Positions 1 through 8,457 of a stretch of 64,000 nucleotides of DNA are shown piece after piece. Numbering within the stretch: the first letter of the stretch is position 1; each line of letters starts with the position of its first letter. The stretch is from contig JBMNPF010000001.1 of assembly GCA_050943475.1 (NCBI GenBank), positions 186,001 to 250,000 of the forward strand, in the 5' to 3' direction. Origin of the DNA: Metaruminococcus_A sp050943475 (lineage in GTDB: Bacteria; Bacillota; Clostridia; Oscillospirales; Ruminococcaceae). The notes under the pieces are model-generated. The model was not told the origin of the DNA. It ran no database searches and saw nothing but the letters and a program-made list of their open reading frames with translations. A program made the translations under genes and the position numbers.

Positions 1-1
1 C

Positions 2-544
2 AAAAAGCTCCGCCGTACCTTGGAAGCTGCGGCAGTTGGGCAAACCGATGCAGTTCGCCTTTCCGAATGGATGGAGCCGCTGGAAGCGGCAGCCGGCGCG
101 CTGTCGCCGTTCTTCAACGCCTTTGGGGGCAGCTGTACCGTGCAGGCCGAAAACGGCGCGGTTCTGGTCCGGTTTGCAGCTCCTTTCCGGCCGTTTACCC
201 CCTCTCAGCTTCCGGCAGCGGAAACGCCTGCGCCGGGCTTAATCGGCGATTTAAAAGCCTGTCTGTGGGAAATTGCGGTGCGCAGTGCGGCTGGCGGCAG
301 CAACTCCCTGTCGGATGGGTTGATGCACTTCGGCATGCTGCAGGGAACCGGCTATTACTGGTCGCTGGCCGATCACCGGTGGCGCCATGCTTACGGGGAG
401 CACCCCAAGACCTTTGATGAGCTTTCACAGACCGAACCAACGCCGCTGGAACAACGGTTTGAGGATATTCAGGTGATTTACGACAACCATGAACTGGAGC
501 TGGAACTGCGGTTCCGGTTTGGGCAGGACGCCGTTTCGGGATAA
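2..544 (+). CDS. C-terminal part of an unknown protein, cut by the window start
   Basis: The frame is open from base 2 to the stop at 542-544, so the true start lies upstream of the window; the TTG at 20 is only an internal codon. About 180 residues are visible. They show no signal peptide or membrane segment, and no catalytic motif I recognise. The C-terminal half is rich in aromatic residues (GYYWSLADHRWRHAYGE) and ends in an acidic Leu/Glu stretch. It reads toward tex with a 235-base gap. I do not recognise the family and assign no function. Confidence 0.6.
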   Translation, partial: KKLRRTLEAAAVGQTDAVRLSEWMEPLEAAAGALSPFFNAFGGSCTVQAENGAVLVRFAAPFRPFTPSQLPAAETPAPGLIGDLKACLWEIAVRSAAGGSNSLSDGLMHFGMLQGTGYYWSLADHRWRHAYGEHPKTFDELSQTEPTPLEQRFEDIQVIYDNHELELELRFRFGQDAVSG

Positions 545-779
545 CGGCTTTCAGTGCTGTACGGCTTGCTCCCGGTAAACGGGAGAAAAATGGATTGCGC
601 AATATCTGCATGCCCGCCAAAAGCGGTTGTTCACCCTCTGGCGGGTCGCCGCTTGAGCGGTTCGGCGCTCCGCATTCCGGCGCTTGCCGCTGGCGGCGAA
701 CAAAGGCTGTTTTGACAAAAAGGCTCTCTGCCCAAATGTTTTGAGGGCCCTATTTTTGACAGGAAAGGAAAATCCCTAT

Positions 780-2939
780 ATGGATCTGCTCGCACAACTG
801 ACCGAAGAGTTTCATCTCCGCCCGGGACAGGTGGAGAACGCCGTCAAGCTCATTGACGACGGCAATACCATTCCCTTTATTGCCCGGTACCGCAAGGAGA
901 TGGCCGGTTCGCTGGACGACCAGGTGCTCCGTGAGCTGAGCGAACGCCTTGCCTACCTGCGCGGTCTTGAAAAGCGCAAGGAGGAGGTGCGCTCCGCCAT
1001 TGAGGAACAGGGAAAGCTCACCCCGGAGCTGGAACAGGCGCTTGCAGCGGCAAAAATTCTCTCCGAGGTGGAGGATCTTTACCGCCCGTATAAGCAGAAA
1101 CGCCGCACCCGTGCTTCCGTTGCGCGGGAAAAGGGGCTGGAACCGCTTGCAGAGCAAATCCTTTCGCAGGATAAGTCCCTGCCCGAGCCGCTTGTGCTCG
1201 CGGAAGGGTTTATCGACCTGGAAAAAGGGGTGGAAACCGCAGAGGAGGCGCTTGCGGGCGCGCTGGATATCCTTGCGGAGCAGATTTCAGACAGCGCGGC
1301 AATCCGTGCCAAGCTGCGCGATTTTCTCACCCGCACGGCTGTTCTGCATACCGAGGGCAAGACCGATGAGGATTCAGTTTACACCATGTATTACGATTAT
1401 ACCGAGCCGGTTGCCCGCATTGCGGGGCACCGGGTATTGGCGGTTGACCGCGGCGAGCGGGAGGGCTTTTTAAAGGTTTCGGTGCAGTGCGACGAAACGC
1501 GCTGCCTGGAGATCATCCGGCGTGAGGTGGTGCGCCCGCCGGTCTGTGCCTGCACCGAGGCGGTGAAATCCGCCTGTGAGGATGCGTTTTCCCGCCTGAT
1601 TTTCCCGTCGCTGGAACGGGAACTGCGGGCGGGCTTGACCGATGTCGCGGATGAAAGCGCCATTAAGGTGTTTGCGGTCAACTTAAAGCAGCTTTTGATG
1701 CAGCCGCCCGTCAAGGGCGCTGTCACGCTGGGCTTTGACCCGGCTTACCGCACCGGCTGCAAGCTCGCAGTGGTGGATGAAACCGGGCGGGTGCTGACAA
1801 CCACCGTCATCTACCCCACTCCGCCGCAGAAAAAGGTGGAGGAAGCGCGCAAGACCCTGCTGGGGTTGATTCAGAAATACAGCGTCTCCTGCATTGCCAT
1901 CGGCAATGGGACCGCGTCCCGCGAGTCTGAAATTTTTGTGGCGGATACGTTAAAAGTGTTGGGGGGTTCCACCGCCTATATGGTGGTGAGCGAGGCTGGC
2001 GCTTCGGTCTATTCGGCATCCAAGCTCGGGGCGGAGGAGTTCCCGGATTACGATGTTTCACTCCGCAGCGCAGTTTCGATTGCCCGGCGCTTGCAGGATC
2101 CGCTGGCTGAGCTGGTGAAAATTGACCCCAAGGCCATCGGCGTGGGACAGTACCAGCACGATATGCCGCAAAACCGGTTGGGCGAGGCGCTGGGCGGCGT
2201 GGTAGAGGACTGTGTCAACTCGGTCGGCGCGGATTTGAACACTGCGAGCGAGTCTTTGCTCTCCTATGTGGCGGGCATTAACAAAACCGTCGCCAAAAAC
2301 ATTGTCAAATACCGGGAGGAAAACGGCGCGTTTCCCTCCCGTAAGGCGCTGCTCAAGGTGCCGAAGCTCGGCGCAAAGGCATTTGAACAATGCGCGGGCT
2401 TCCTGCGGGTGCCGGAATCGGAAGAACTGCTCGACCACACGGCGGTTCACCCGGAAAGCTATGCCGCTGCAAAGCATTTGCTGGAGCTGACCGGGTTTCA
2501 GCCGGAGGAGATCCGTTCCGGGGCGCTCTCCAGCCTGCGGGAACGTGCGGAACAGACGGGGCTTTCTTTGCTGAGCGAGCAGCTCGGCATTGGTCTGCCA
2601 ACCCTGAATGACATCATCGCCGAATTGATGAAGCCGGGCCGCGACCCGCGCGACGAGCTGCCGAAGCCGCTGCTGCGCACCGACGTGATGGGCATTGAGG
2701 ACCTGAAAGAGGGAATGGTGCTGGATGGAACCGTCCGCAACGTCATTGATTTTGGCGCCTTTGTGGATATTGGAGTTCATCTGGATGGGCTGGTGCATAT
2801 CTCCGAAATGGCAGACCGGTTTATCCGGCATCCGTCCGAGGTCGTCAAGGTGGGCGACATTGTATCGGTACGGGTGATTGGCGTTGACCAAAAGAAAAAA
2901 CGGATCTCCCTTTCGATGAAAACAGAACCGAAAGCATAA
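780..2939 (+). CDS. tex: Tex family S1 RNA-binding protein
   Basis: A 719-residue cytoplasmic protein of the Tex/YhgF family, which binds nucleic acid and acts in transcription; this is family knowledge. The visible order is an N-terminal helical region opening MDLLAQLTEEF, a YqgF/RNase H-like domain from about residue 315 (GFDPAYRTGCKLAVVD), helix-hairpin-helix repeats at about 495-540 (YVAGINKTVAKNIVKYREENG region), and a C-terminal S1 domain from about residue 640 (GTVRNVIDFGAFVDIG). Length matches the family. I chose ATG 780 because it has AGGAAAGG just upstream and begins the conserved N-terminus; the frame is open to an earlier ATG at 684 that lacks support. A TTGACA lies at 712-717 but has no good -10. 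A strong terminator follows the stop. Confidence 0.97.
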   Translation: MDLLAQLTEEFHLRPGQVENAVKLIDDGNTIPFIARYRKEMAGSLDDQVLRELSERLAYLRGLEKRKEEVRSAIEEQGKLTPELEQALAAAKILSEVEDLYRPYKQKRRTRASVAREKGLEPLAEQILSQDKSLPEPLVLAEGFIDLEKGVETAEEALAGALDILAEQISDSAAIRAKLRDFLTRTAVLHTEGKTDEDSVYTMYYDYTEPVARIAGHRVLAVDRGEREGFLKVSVQCDETRCLEIIRREVVRPPVCACTEAVKSACEDAFSRLIFPSLERELRAGLTDVADESAIKVFAVNLKQLLMQPPVKGAVTLGFDPAYRTGCKLAVVDETGRVLTTTVIYPTPPQKKVEEARKTLLGLIQKYSVSCIAIGNGTASRESEIFVADTLKVLGGSTAYMVVSEAGASVYSASKLGAEEFPDYDVSLRSAVSIARRLQDPLAELVKIDPKAIGVGQYQHDMPQNRLGEALGGVVEDCVNSVGADLNTASESLLSYVAGINKTVAKNIVKYREENGAFPSRKALLKVPKLGAKAFEQCAGFLRVPESEELLDHTAVHPESYAAAKHLLELTGFQPEEIRSGALSSLRERAEQTGLSLLSEQLGIGLPTLNDIIAELMKPGRDPRDELPKPLLRTDVMGIEDLKEGMVLDGTVRNVIDFGAFVDIGVHLDGLVHISEMADRFIRHPSEVVKVGDIVSVRVIGVDQKKKRISLSMKTEPKA

Positions 2940-2983
2940 AACAGCAAGCCGCGTCTGAAAAAAGACGCGGCTTGCTGTTTTAT
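2938..2983 (+). terminator. Rho-independent terminator of tex
   Basis: A perfect stem of about 15 base pairs (acagcaagccgcgtc with its complement, A/T flanks extending it) with an A-rich loop, ending in a T-rich tail. It begins at the tex stop codon. The flanking A and T runs could also let it work for the converging gene at 3016-3186. Confidence 0.9.
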
Positions 2984-3015
2984 GCGGTGTTTAGTACAAC
3001 TCGATCAACCAATAT

Positions 3016-3186
3016 TTAAAGGATGGTGTACTCAAAATTTTCCCAGCGCAGGTGCATCCCCTCATCCACTCCAAAGGGAAGAAGGGCCATCGCTACCGGA
3101 TTGGGTTCTTCATCGGGCGCATCCACCCGTACAAGCTGGGCGTAGTCGCCGTCAATTTTCTGCACGATGTATTCAAACGGTCCCAT
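3016..3186 (-). CDS. Small DUF3006-like protein
   Basis: A 56-residue protein. The pattern EYIVQKIDGDYAQLVRVD, then a hydrophobic ALLPFGVDEGMHLRW, resembles DUF3006, a small beta-rich domain of unknown function in Firmicutes (short-motif similarity only). The start at ATG 3186 is set by AGGAGC about 8 bases upstream; a longer frame to 3231 adds an unconvincing polar leader. It converges on tex and lies downstream of the radical SAM gene on the same strand, so the two may be co-transcribed. Confidence 0.65.
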   Translation of the reverse strand: MGPFEYIVQKIDGDYAQLVRVDAPDEEPNPVAMALLPFGVDEGMHLRWENFEYTIL

Positions 3187-3309
3187 GTTTTTGCTCCTGT
3201 CTCGGGCACTGCCCGTATTATTGCCGCACACAGCGATGAACCCGGTGTGCGCCTTTTTCTTATTCTAGCCGTCTGGCGAATTGTGAACCCCGAACGCTCC
3301 GAAACGTAT

Positions 3310-4236
3310 TTACCGTTCCGCGCCGGTTTCGGCAGGTAAAGGACGGGGCGTTTCTGCCTGCTCAACGCCGCTCAGGTCAAAGGGCGGGATATAATCCTTT
3401 TTGGCTGAGGAACGCTCCTGCACATAACCGTCCAGATCCAGCGCGAAGAGCTCATCCAGCACGGCGTTGTATTCACTTTTGGCAATCCGGCGGTTGATTT
3501 CCGGGTAATCTGCGGCTTTCCCGCAGGGCAGATACTGCGCCATAACGCTGACGGGGGTGCCTTTGGGGAGGTTGTCCCGGATCCAGCGAAGTACCCGTTT
3601 GCTTTCCTCCGCCTGTCCTGGCAGGATGAGGTGGCGCACCAGCGTGCCGGAATACATTAGGCCGTTGTCATCATACCGCGGCAGGCCGGTCTGGCGGCAC
3701 ATTTCCAGAATAGCGCGGGAAGCGGTTTCAAAATAATCCGCCGCGCCGGAGTAACGCCGGGACAGCTCCGGCGAGAGGTATTTGAGATCCGGGAGATAAA
3801 TGTCAACCAGCCCCTCCAGCCGTCGGAGGGTTTCCACTGTTTCATACCCGCTGGTGTTGTAGACAACGGGGACGGGAGGCTTGGCACGCCGCAGAACCCG
3901 CTCCAGAACATCCACATAAGGGGTAGGGCTCACCAGGTTGATGTTGTTCGCCCCTTGTTCCACCATCTCTTCAAAAATGGAGATGAGGCGTTCCTCGGAA
4001 ATAACCTTGCCCTGTCCATGGTGGCTGATGGCGTCGTTTTGGCAGTAAACACAGCCCAGGGTACAGCCGGTAAAAAAGACGGCGCCTGAACCGCGTTCCC
4101 CGCTGATGCAGGGTTCTTCCCAGTGGTGCAGCCCGGCCCGCGCTATTTTGGGAAGGACGCCTTGTCCGCAGTAGCCGCGTCCGCCGGTTTCATCCCGTTC
4201 GGCATGGCAATGCCGGGGACAGCAATCACAGATCAA
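3310..4236 (-). CDS. Radical SAM protein, PflA/PflX-like (COG1313)
   Basis: A 308-residue radical SAM enzyme. The CxxxCxxC iron-sulfur motif is C58-T-L-G-C62-V-Y-C65, after a Cys-rich N-terminus (C3, C5, C6, C10, C23) typical of COG1313 proteins, which are annotated as related to pyruvate formate-lyase-activating enzymes. The following NLVSPTPYVD and YNTSGYE stretches match the radical SAM barrel of this group. No glycyl radical partner lies nearby, so the substrate is unknown. Its neighbour on the same strand is maf, 200 bases upstream. Assignment to the radical SAM superfamily is secure; the specific activity is not. Confidence 0.9.
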   Translation of the reverse strand: MICDCCPRHCHAERDETGGRGYCGQGVLPKIARAGLHHWEEPCISGERGSGAVFFTGCTLGCVYCQNDAISHHGQGKVISEERLISIFEEMVEQGANNINLVSPTPYVDVLERVLRRAKPPVPVVYNTSGYETVETLRRLEGLVDIYLPDLKYLSPELSRRYSGAADYFETASRAILEMCRQTGLPRYDDNGLMYSGTLVRHLILPGQAEESKRVLRWIRDNLPKGTPVSVMAQYLPCGKAADYPEINRRIAKSEYNAVLDELFALDLDGYVQERSSAKKDYIPPFDLSGVEQAETPRPLPAETGAER

Positions 4237-4435
4237 GCTCTCATCTCCAATACAATTTGTATAATAATTGTTGAAATATACCTATAAAGCAGTGGTCACA
4301 CCGTGACTAAGCAGAAACAAAAATACAAAACGTATTGTAATCAAATAAAAAACACATTGTAATGCCAAAAAGCAAATGTACAGAAAATCGACGGCACATT
4401 GATCAACGGGATAAGCGGTATGCTGCGAAATCCGT

Positions 4436-5023
4436 TTAAAAAGCCGTGTAAAACTGGCTTTCATCCGGTTCCACGCCAAACATCCGCAGGGTACGGACCA
4501 CACTGGCGGACGGCAGCCCCATGATGGCAAAGAAATCCCCGCAGATGGACTCAATGAAGGCGCTTCCCCTGCCTTGCACGGCGTAGGCGCCGGCCTTATC
4601 CAGCGGCTCGCCGGTTGCAACGTAGCATTCAATCTCCTGTTCGGTGAGAGGCAGAAACTTTACTTCTGAAATGGTGACCTGCACCTCTTCCCGGTTCCCC
4701 TGTACCACAGCAACACCGGTGTAAACCTGGTGGATCTTTCCGGAGAGCAGGCGGAGCATCGCTTTTGCCTCCTCCGGGCCGGCGGGCTTGCCAAGTACCG
4801 TTCCGCCGCAATAGACCAGAGTATCCGAGCCGAGCACGGTGTCTCCCGGGTGCTGCGCCGCCACGGCCAGCGCTTTGCGTTTGGCGAGGACGGCCACAGC
4901 GGCATCCGGCGGGATATCCGGTTCCAGCGTTTCATCGGCGTTGGCGGGGCAGACCTCATAGGAGTAGCCCAGCATGGTCAGGATTTCCCGGCGCCGCGGC
5001 GAGCCGGAGGCTAAAATAAGCAT
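4436..5023 (-). CDS. maf: Maf family nucleotide pyrophosphatase
   Basis: A 195-residue Maf protein, a house-cleaning nucleoside triphosphate pyrophosphatase linked to septum formation. The N-terminal SGSPRRREIL signature, the GSDTLVYCGG segment with its catalytic aspartate and the YTGVAVV strand are all visible. Length is normal for the family (about 190). The start follows the polysaccharide deacetylase stop by only 14 bases, with AAGGAAG before the ATG, so the two genes very likely share a transcript. Confidence 0.96.
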   Translation of the reverse strand: MLILASGSPRRREILTMLGYSYEVCPANADETLEPDIPPDAAVAVLAKRKALAVAAQHPGDTVLGSDTLVYCGGTVLGKPAGPEEAKAMLRLLSGKIHQVYTGVAVVQGNREEVQVTISEVKFLPLTEQEIECYVATGEPLDKAGAYAVQGRGSAFIESICGDFFAIMGLPSASVVRTLRMFGVEPDESQFYTAF

Positions 5024-5037
5024 AACTGCAACTTCCT

Positions 5038-5892
5038 TTATGTTAAAATCCTTGCAAAAAACTGTTCGCTTGTTTCCCCCGGCGCACGGTTAAACCGTTT
5101 GAGGAGGGAAAGCGAGGCACCTTTCTGAATGTAATTTACACCTTCCGTGCAGGATAAACTTGCCTGAAAGCCCATTTCACGCAGAATGGGTTCGGACGCT
5201 TCCGAATACTTGCCAAACGGATAGGTAAAGGTGTTCGGCATAACTCCCACATGGGTGCCGATGAGCTCCTGAAGCCGCCCGACGTCGCTTTTGAGAACCT
5301 CACGGTATTGTTCCACCGTTTCTCCGGCGCAGATGCGCGCCCCCGCTCGAACACCGATGGTGTGCATATTATAGGTGTGGTTTTGAACTTCCACCCGCCC
5401 GGAATCGCTCATTTCTTTGAGCTGCTCCCAGCTCAAAGGAGAGTAATTCGGGCTTTGGTGCGCACCCGGCTCCAATTCGTCGGTATACTTTCCCACAATG
5501 GAAAGCACACACTTCATGTCATATTGTTCCATCAGCGGATAGGCGTAGAGGTAATTGTTGTAATTGCCGTCGTCAAAGGTGAGGAGAACGGGTTTATCCG
5601 GCAGCGTTGCGGCCGGATCACTTGCATAGGCAATGACATCCCGCATGAGGACGGCGGTGTATCCATGCTGCTTGAGATAGCGCAGGTCGCTTTCGAGCTG
5701 CTCCGGCGGCAGGACATAGGTGCCGGTCAGAGCGGGATCTTTCAGGATGCTGTGGTACATCAGAATGGGAAGCTCAACCCCCGGAGCGGCGGTGCTGGCG
5801 GCAATGGCGGATCCAGCGCCAACGAGTGTAAGACAGCATAACAGCAATCCCCATACGAGGCAAAGTCGTTTGAGATAAACACGAATAACCAC
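5038..5892 (-). CDS. Exported polysaccharide deacetylase (NodB/CE4 fold)
   Basis: A 284-residue protein with an N-terminal signal segment (about residues 8-32, hydrophobic, ending at an AxA-like stretch) and a NodB domain. The TFDDG metal and catalytic motif is at 105-109, a second motif containing H172 and H177 follows, and the conserved PFGKYS segment comes later. CE4 enzymes remove N- or O-acetyl groups from cell-wall or other polysaccharides outside the membrane. The LPILMYHS opening (41-48) is typical of Firmicute members. It is first in a pair with maf. Confidence 0.93.
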   Translation of the reverse strand: MVIRVYLKRLCLVWGLLLCCLTLVGAGSAIAASTAAPGVELPILMYHSILKDPALTGTYVLPPEQLESDLRYLKQHGYTAVLMRDVIAYASDPAATLPDKPVLLTFDDGNYNNYLYAYPLMEQYDMKCVLSIVGKYTDELEPGAHQSPNYSPLSWEQLKEMSDSGRVEVQNHTYNMHTIGVRAGARICAGETVEQYREVLKSDVGRLQELIGTHVGVMPNTFTYPFGKYSEASEPILREMGFQASLSCTEGVNYIQKGASLSLLKRFNRAPGETSEQFFARILT

Positions 5893-5956
5893 AGTGCATC
5901 CTCCCGATGTATTTTCTCTTTCATCATACGCGGGATGCGGGCTGTCCTATGCGTGG

Positions 5957-6400
5957 TTAGACGTCGAGGATCATCTGTTCATAGGCGAGCGGTTCAAAGC
6001 CTTTTTTGCGGTATAGCCGAATGGCCCCTGCATTGCCTGCACAGACCTCCAGCCGGAACCGTTTGGCTTTTTCCTTGTACGTCTGCATCAGCCAGTCCAG
6101 GTAAGCGCCGCCAATTCCCCTGCCCTGAAATTCGGGCAGGACGTAAATTTCCTCAATGAGCACCACAAAGCCCCCGACCTCGTTGGAGAAGGTAAAGGAA
6201 AGCTGGCTGTACCCAGCGGCTTTACCGTCTATTTCAAACAGGATTCCCCGCAGATAGGGGCCCTGGCGCAGGATTTCGTCAAAGGTGGCCTGCATATAAT
6301 CCTCCGGAATGGCGTGGTCAACGGCGTCACCGGAATAAAAGGCGCGGCACATCTCTAAGAATTGTGCGCGGTCTGTTTCTTTCATATCACGAAACTGCAT
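5957..6400 (-). CDS. GNAT family N-acetyltransferase
   Basis: A 147-residue GNAT enzyme. It opens MQFRDMKETDRAQFL, a common GNAT start, and carries the acetyl-CoA-binding loop QGRGIGG (R/Q-x-x-G-x-G/A type) followed by the CAGNAGAIRLYRKKGFE segment of motif B. ATG 6400 is preferred over an upstream start at 6442 because GAGGTG lies about 9 bases before it. The acetylated substrate cannot be predicted. It stands alone between the deacetylase and the LysR remnant. Confidence 0.93.
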   Translation of the reverse strand: MQFRDMKETDRAQFLEMCRAFYSGDAVDHAIPEDYMQATFDEILRQGPYLRGILFEIDGKAAGYSQLSFTFSNEVGGFVVLIEEIYVLPEFQGRGIGGAYLDWLMQTYKEKAKRFRLEVCAGNAGAIRLYRKKGFEPLAYEQMILDV

Positions 6401-6602
6401 TTCAAAAACACCTCGTTTTTGTTTTGTCTGCCGCCGGTGCAAATGTGAGAAGAGGGTTGCAACAGGTACAAAACCGAATTCATCTCCGGCGGCTGATTAA
6501 ACCTATCATACCACATCCGGGGAGGGATGTTCAAGCGTATGGCGTTTGACTCAGCGGGGATAGAGAGAAGAGAAAAGCGTACCACTGCGGAGCGGGATTC
6601 CG

Positions 6603-6782
6603 AAAATCGAGATACTCCCAAAAACGCTTGGCAGCGAGTGAAAGGGATTTTGGTCCCGCATGGCAGTGCCGATACTGCGGCAGACCGGGCACTCCAACTC
6701 CTTTGGTAGGGGTGCGGCGGAGAATCAGCTCCGGCAAAATGCGGATGCCCAGACCGCTTTCCACTGTTGATATGACTAGACG
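6603..6782 (-). pseudogene. Remnant of a LysR-type regulator C-terminus
   Basis: About 60 codons read like the last part of a LysR effector-binding domain: VESGLGIRILPELILRRTP, then PQYRHC and SLSLAAKRFWEYLDF. In intact LysR proteins this pattern sits about 20-80 residues from the C-terminus. No HTH domain or earlier part of the protein is present on this strand; the fragment begins right beside the hairpin that ends the MFS gene. I read it as a decayed gene. It could be the relic of a regulator of the adjacent sugar cluster, which is inference. Confidence 0.7.
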
Positions 6783-6799
6783 GGCCCCATACGGTAAAT

Positions 6800-6849
6800 G
6801 GTCCGGCAAATACAAAACAGACGGCAGAGCTTAAGCTCTGCCGCCTGTT
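6800..6849 (-). terminator. Terminator after the MFS gene (end of sugar cluster)
   Basis: A nearly perfect 15-base stem, aacagacggcagagc, loop TTAA, gctctgccgcctgtt (6816-6849). On the minus strand it is followed by a T-rich tract, TTTTGTATTT. It lies 56 bases after the MFS stop codon. Confidence 0.85.
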
Positions 6850-6904
6850 GACGTTTTGAAAAAAGAGCAATCGGTTTGTATCCTGCACCCCAAATTCTCA
6901 ACCT

Positions 6905-8224
6905 CTACTCGCAAAGTGAGATTTCTTCAGGTTCCCGTTCTTTTCCCATATCCGGTTTCGTAGCCGGCTCACCCACGGACACGGTCTCCCCAACGATGTT
7001 GTTTTCGTTTATTCCGCCTGCCGGAGCAAGCGGCATCCGTTCATGACGACGCAGAAACAGGTTGTTGCCCGCCATGATGAGAAAACTTACAACGGGAAGA
7101 AAAACCATAATAAAGATCATGTTGTTGACCCCGACCGCGCTGGAAATGGCGCCGCCGAGGAAGCTGCCCAAAATGGAGCCCAGACCCATACAGGCGCCGT
7201 AACCGGTCTGTGCAGTAAAGAGCGAACGGTGATCCACCACCTGTTGGATATACATGACAACCGCCCCGAGCATGATGCCGTAAGCCGGACCATGAAAAAT
7301 GTGGGCGAGCATAATCATCGGGACGCTGTTTGCCACCCCGATGAGCAGCATTTTGATAATAATGGAGCAATACCCAATGGCCATTAGGGCCGCGGGGCGG
7401 AACCGGCTGCCGTATTTGGACATCAGCAGCAAAAAGCACATTTCGCAGCCGGACATAATGGTCATGACCAGGCCGTATTCCAGGTTGCCGCCGCCGAGCT
7501 CGGTCAGCTTGACCGACATAAAGGTGTGCCCGGCGTTCATACCGGTGGTCATCAGCATAAAGGTACCAATGAGGATGAGGTACTGCTTGTTGCGGACCAG
7601 CTTCTTGAGAATGTCAGAAAAGCTCTCTTCCCCCTCTTTGGCCTCGGACTTCTTTTTGGCAATCACCGCAACAGGTTCTTTGGTTTTGAGGACGACAAAG
7701 CAGAAGATCAGGCAGCAAAAAATGAAGGAGGGGGTCATTAGCCACATGCCAAAGGTATCCAGCAATATGCCGTAGAATGTGGCGGTCAGCGCGTAGCCCA
7801 TTGACCCAAAGCTGCGCACCACCGCGTAGTTGATGTGGTAGCCGTTTGCGTTCATCCGGATGATCCATGCGTCAACAACCTGTGCCAGCGGCTGGTACAT
7901 AAAGCCAATCACCATCATGGCAAAGACGGTGAGCACCATGCTGTCTTCCGAAAACGGCAGGATGAGCGAAGCGCCCATGGCAATGAGCAGCCCTGTCATA
8001 AACAGCTTTTTTATTTTGGGCCTGCGGTCGCATAAAATACCCCAGAGCGGCTGGGCCAGCACGTTGGTGAGCGCTAGCAGCATGGAGGCAATGCCAATGG
8101 AGAATTTGTCGTATCCGCGGCTGTTGTAGAGCATAACGGCAAATTGGAGCATGGTGCACTGGGCCATCCAGTACATGCCTTGCAGCATGCCGTATTTGAC
8201 GTTGGTTTTAGAGGATTCTTTCAT
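6905..8224 (-). CDS. MFS transporter, sugar/proton symporter-like
   Basis: A 439-residue membrane protein with about 12 hydrophobic helices and a central polar loop (AKKKSEAKEGEE region), as in major facilitator proteins of the oligosaccharide/nucleoside:H+ symporter type. ATG 8224 follows AAAGGAACC; a longer frame to 8293 adds an arginine-rich leader without an RBS. As last gene of the large sugar cluster it is the natural candidate for uptake of the substrate. A terminator-like hairpin sits between it and the preceding dehydrogenase, so it may need read-through or its own promoter. The soluble C-terminal tail is acidic. Confidence 0.92.
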   Translation of the reverse strand: MKESSKTNVKYGMLQGMYWMAQCTMLQFAVMLYNSRGYDKFSIGIASMLLALTNVLAQPLWGILCDRRPKIKKLFMTGLLIAMGASLILPFSEDSMVLTVFAMMVIGFMYQPLAQVVDAWIIRMNANGYHINYAVVRSFGSMGYALTATFYGILLDTFGMWLMTPSFIFCCLIFCFVVLKTKEPVAVIAKKKSEAKEGEESFSDILKKLVRNKQYLILIGTFMLMTTGMNAGHTFMSVKLTELGGGNLEYGLVMTIMSGCEMCFLLLMSKYGSRFRPAALMAIGYCSIIIKMLLIGVANSVPMIMLAHIFHGPAYGIMLGAVVMYIQQVVDHRSLFTAQTGYGACMGLGSILGSFLGGAISSAVGVNNMIFIMVFLPVVSFLIMAGNNLFLRRHERMPLAPAGGINENNIVGETVSVGEPATKPDMGKEREPEEISLCE

Positions 8225-8402
8225 TGCACAGGTTCCTTTACTTGAAAGTCGGCCGGTGATCCGGCGCGGCGGGGTTGATGTGGTGCGGTCCAAAGCGGGA
8301 AATCAGGGTGAACGGATCAAAGAAGCCGGGGACGCAAAGAGATACGCTCTTGTTTTTACGGGAGCTCTGCCGTTGGGAGCCTTGAACAGAAAAATTTACA
8401 GC

Positions 8403-8429
8403 AAAAACGGGATGAGAAGCCTCATCCCG
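8403..8429 (-). terminator. Terminator or attenuator between dehydrogenase and MFS gene
   Basis: A perfect 9-base stem, cgggatgag / ctcatcccg, with a 4-base loop. On the minus strand it is followed by TTTTTGCTG. It lies directly after the aldehyde dehydrogenase stop codon and about 180 bases before the MFS start, so it should lower MFS expression relative to the enzymes. Confidence 0.8.
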
Positions 8430-8457
8430 ATTTGCTGCTGTACAATTTGGCTGTCGC

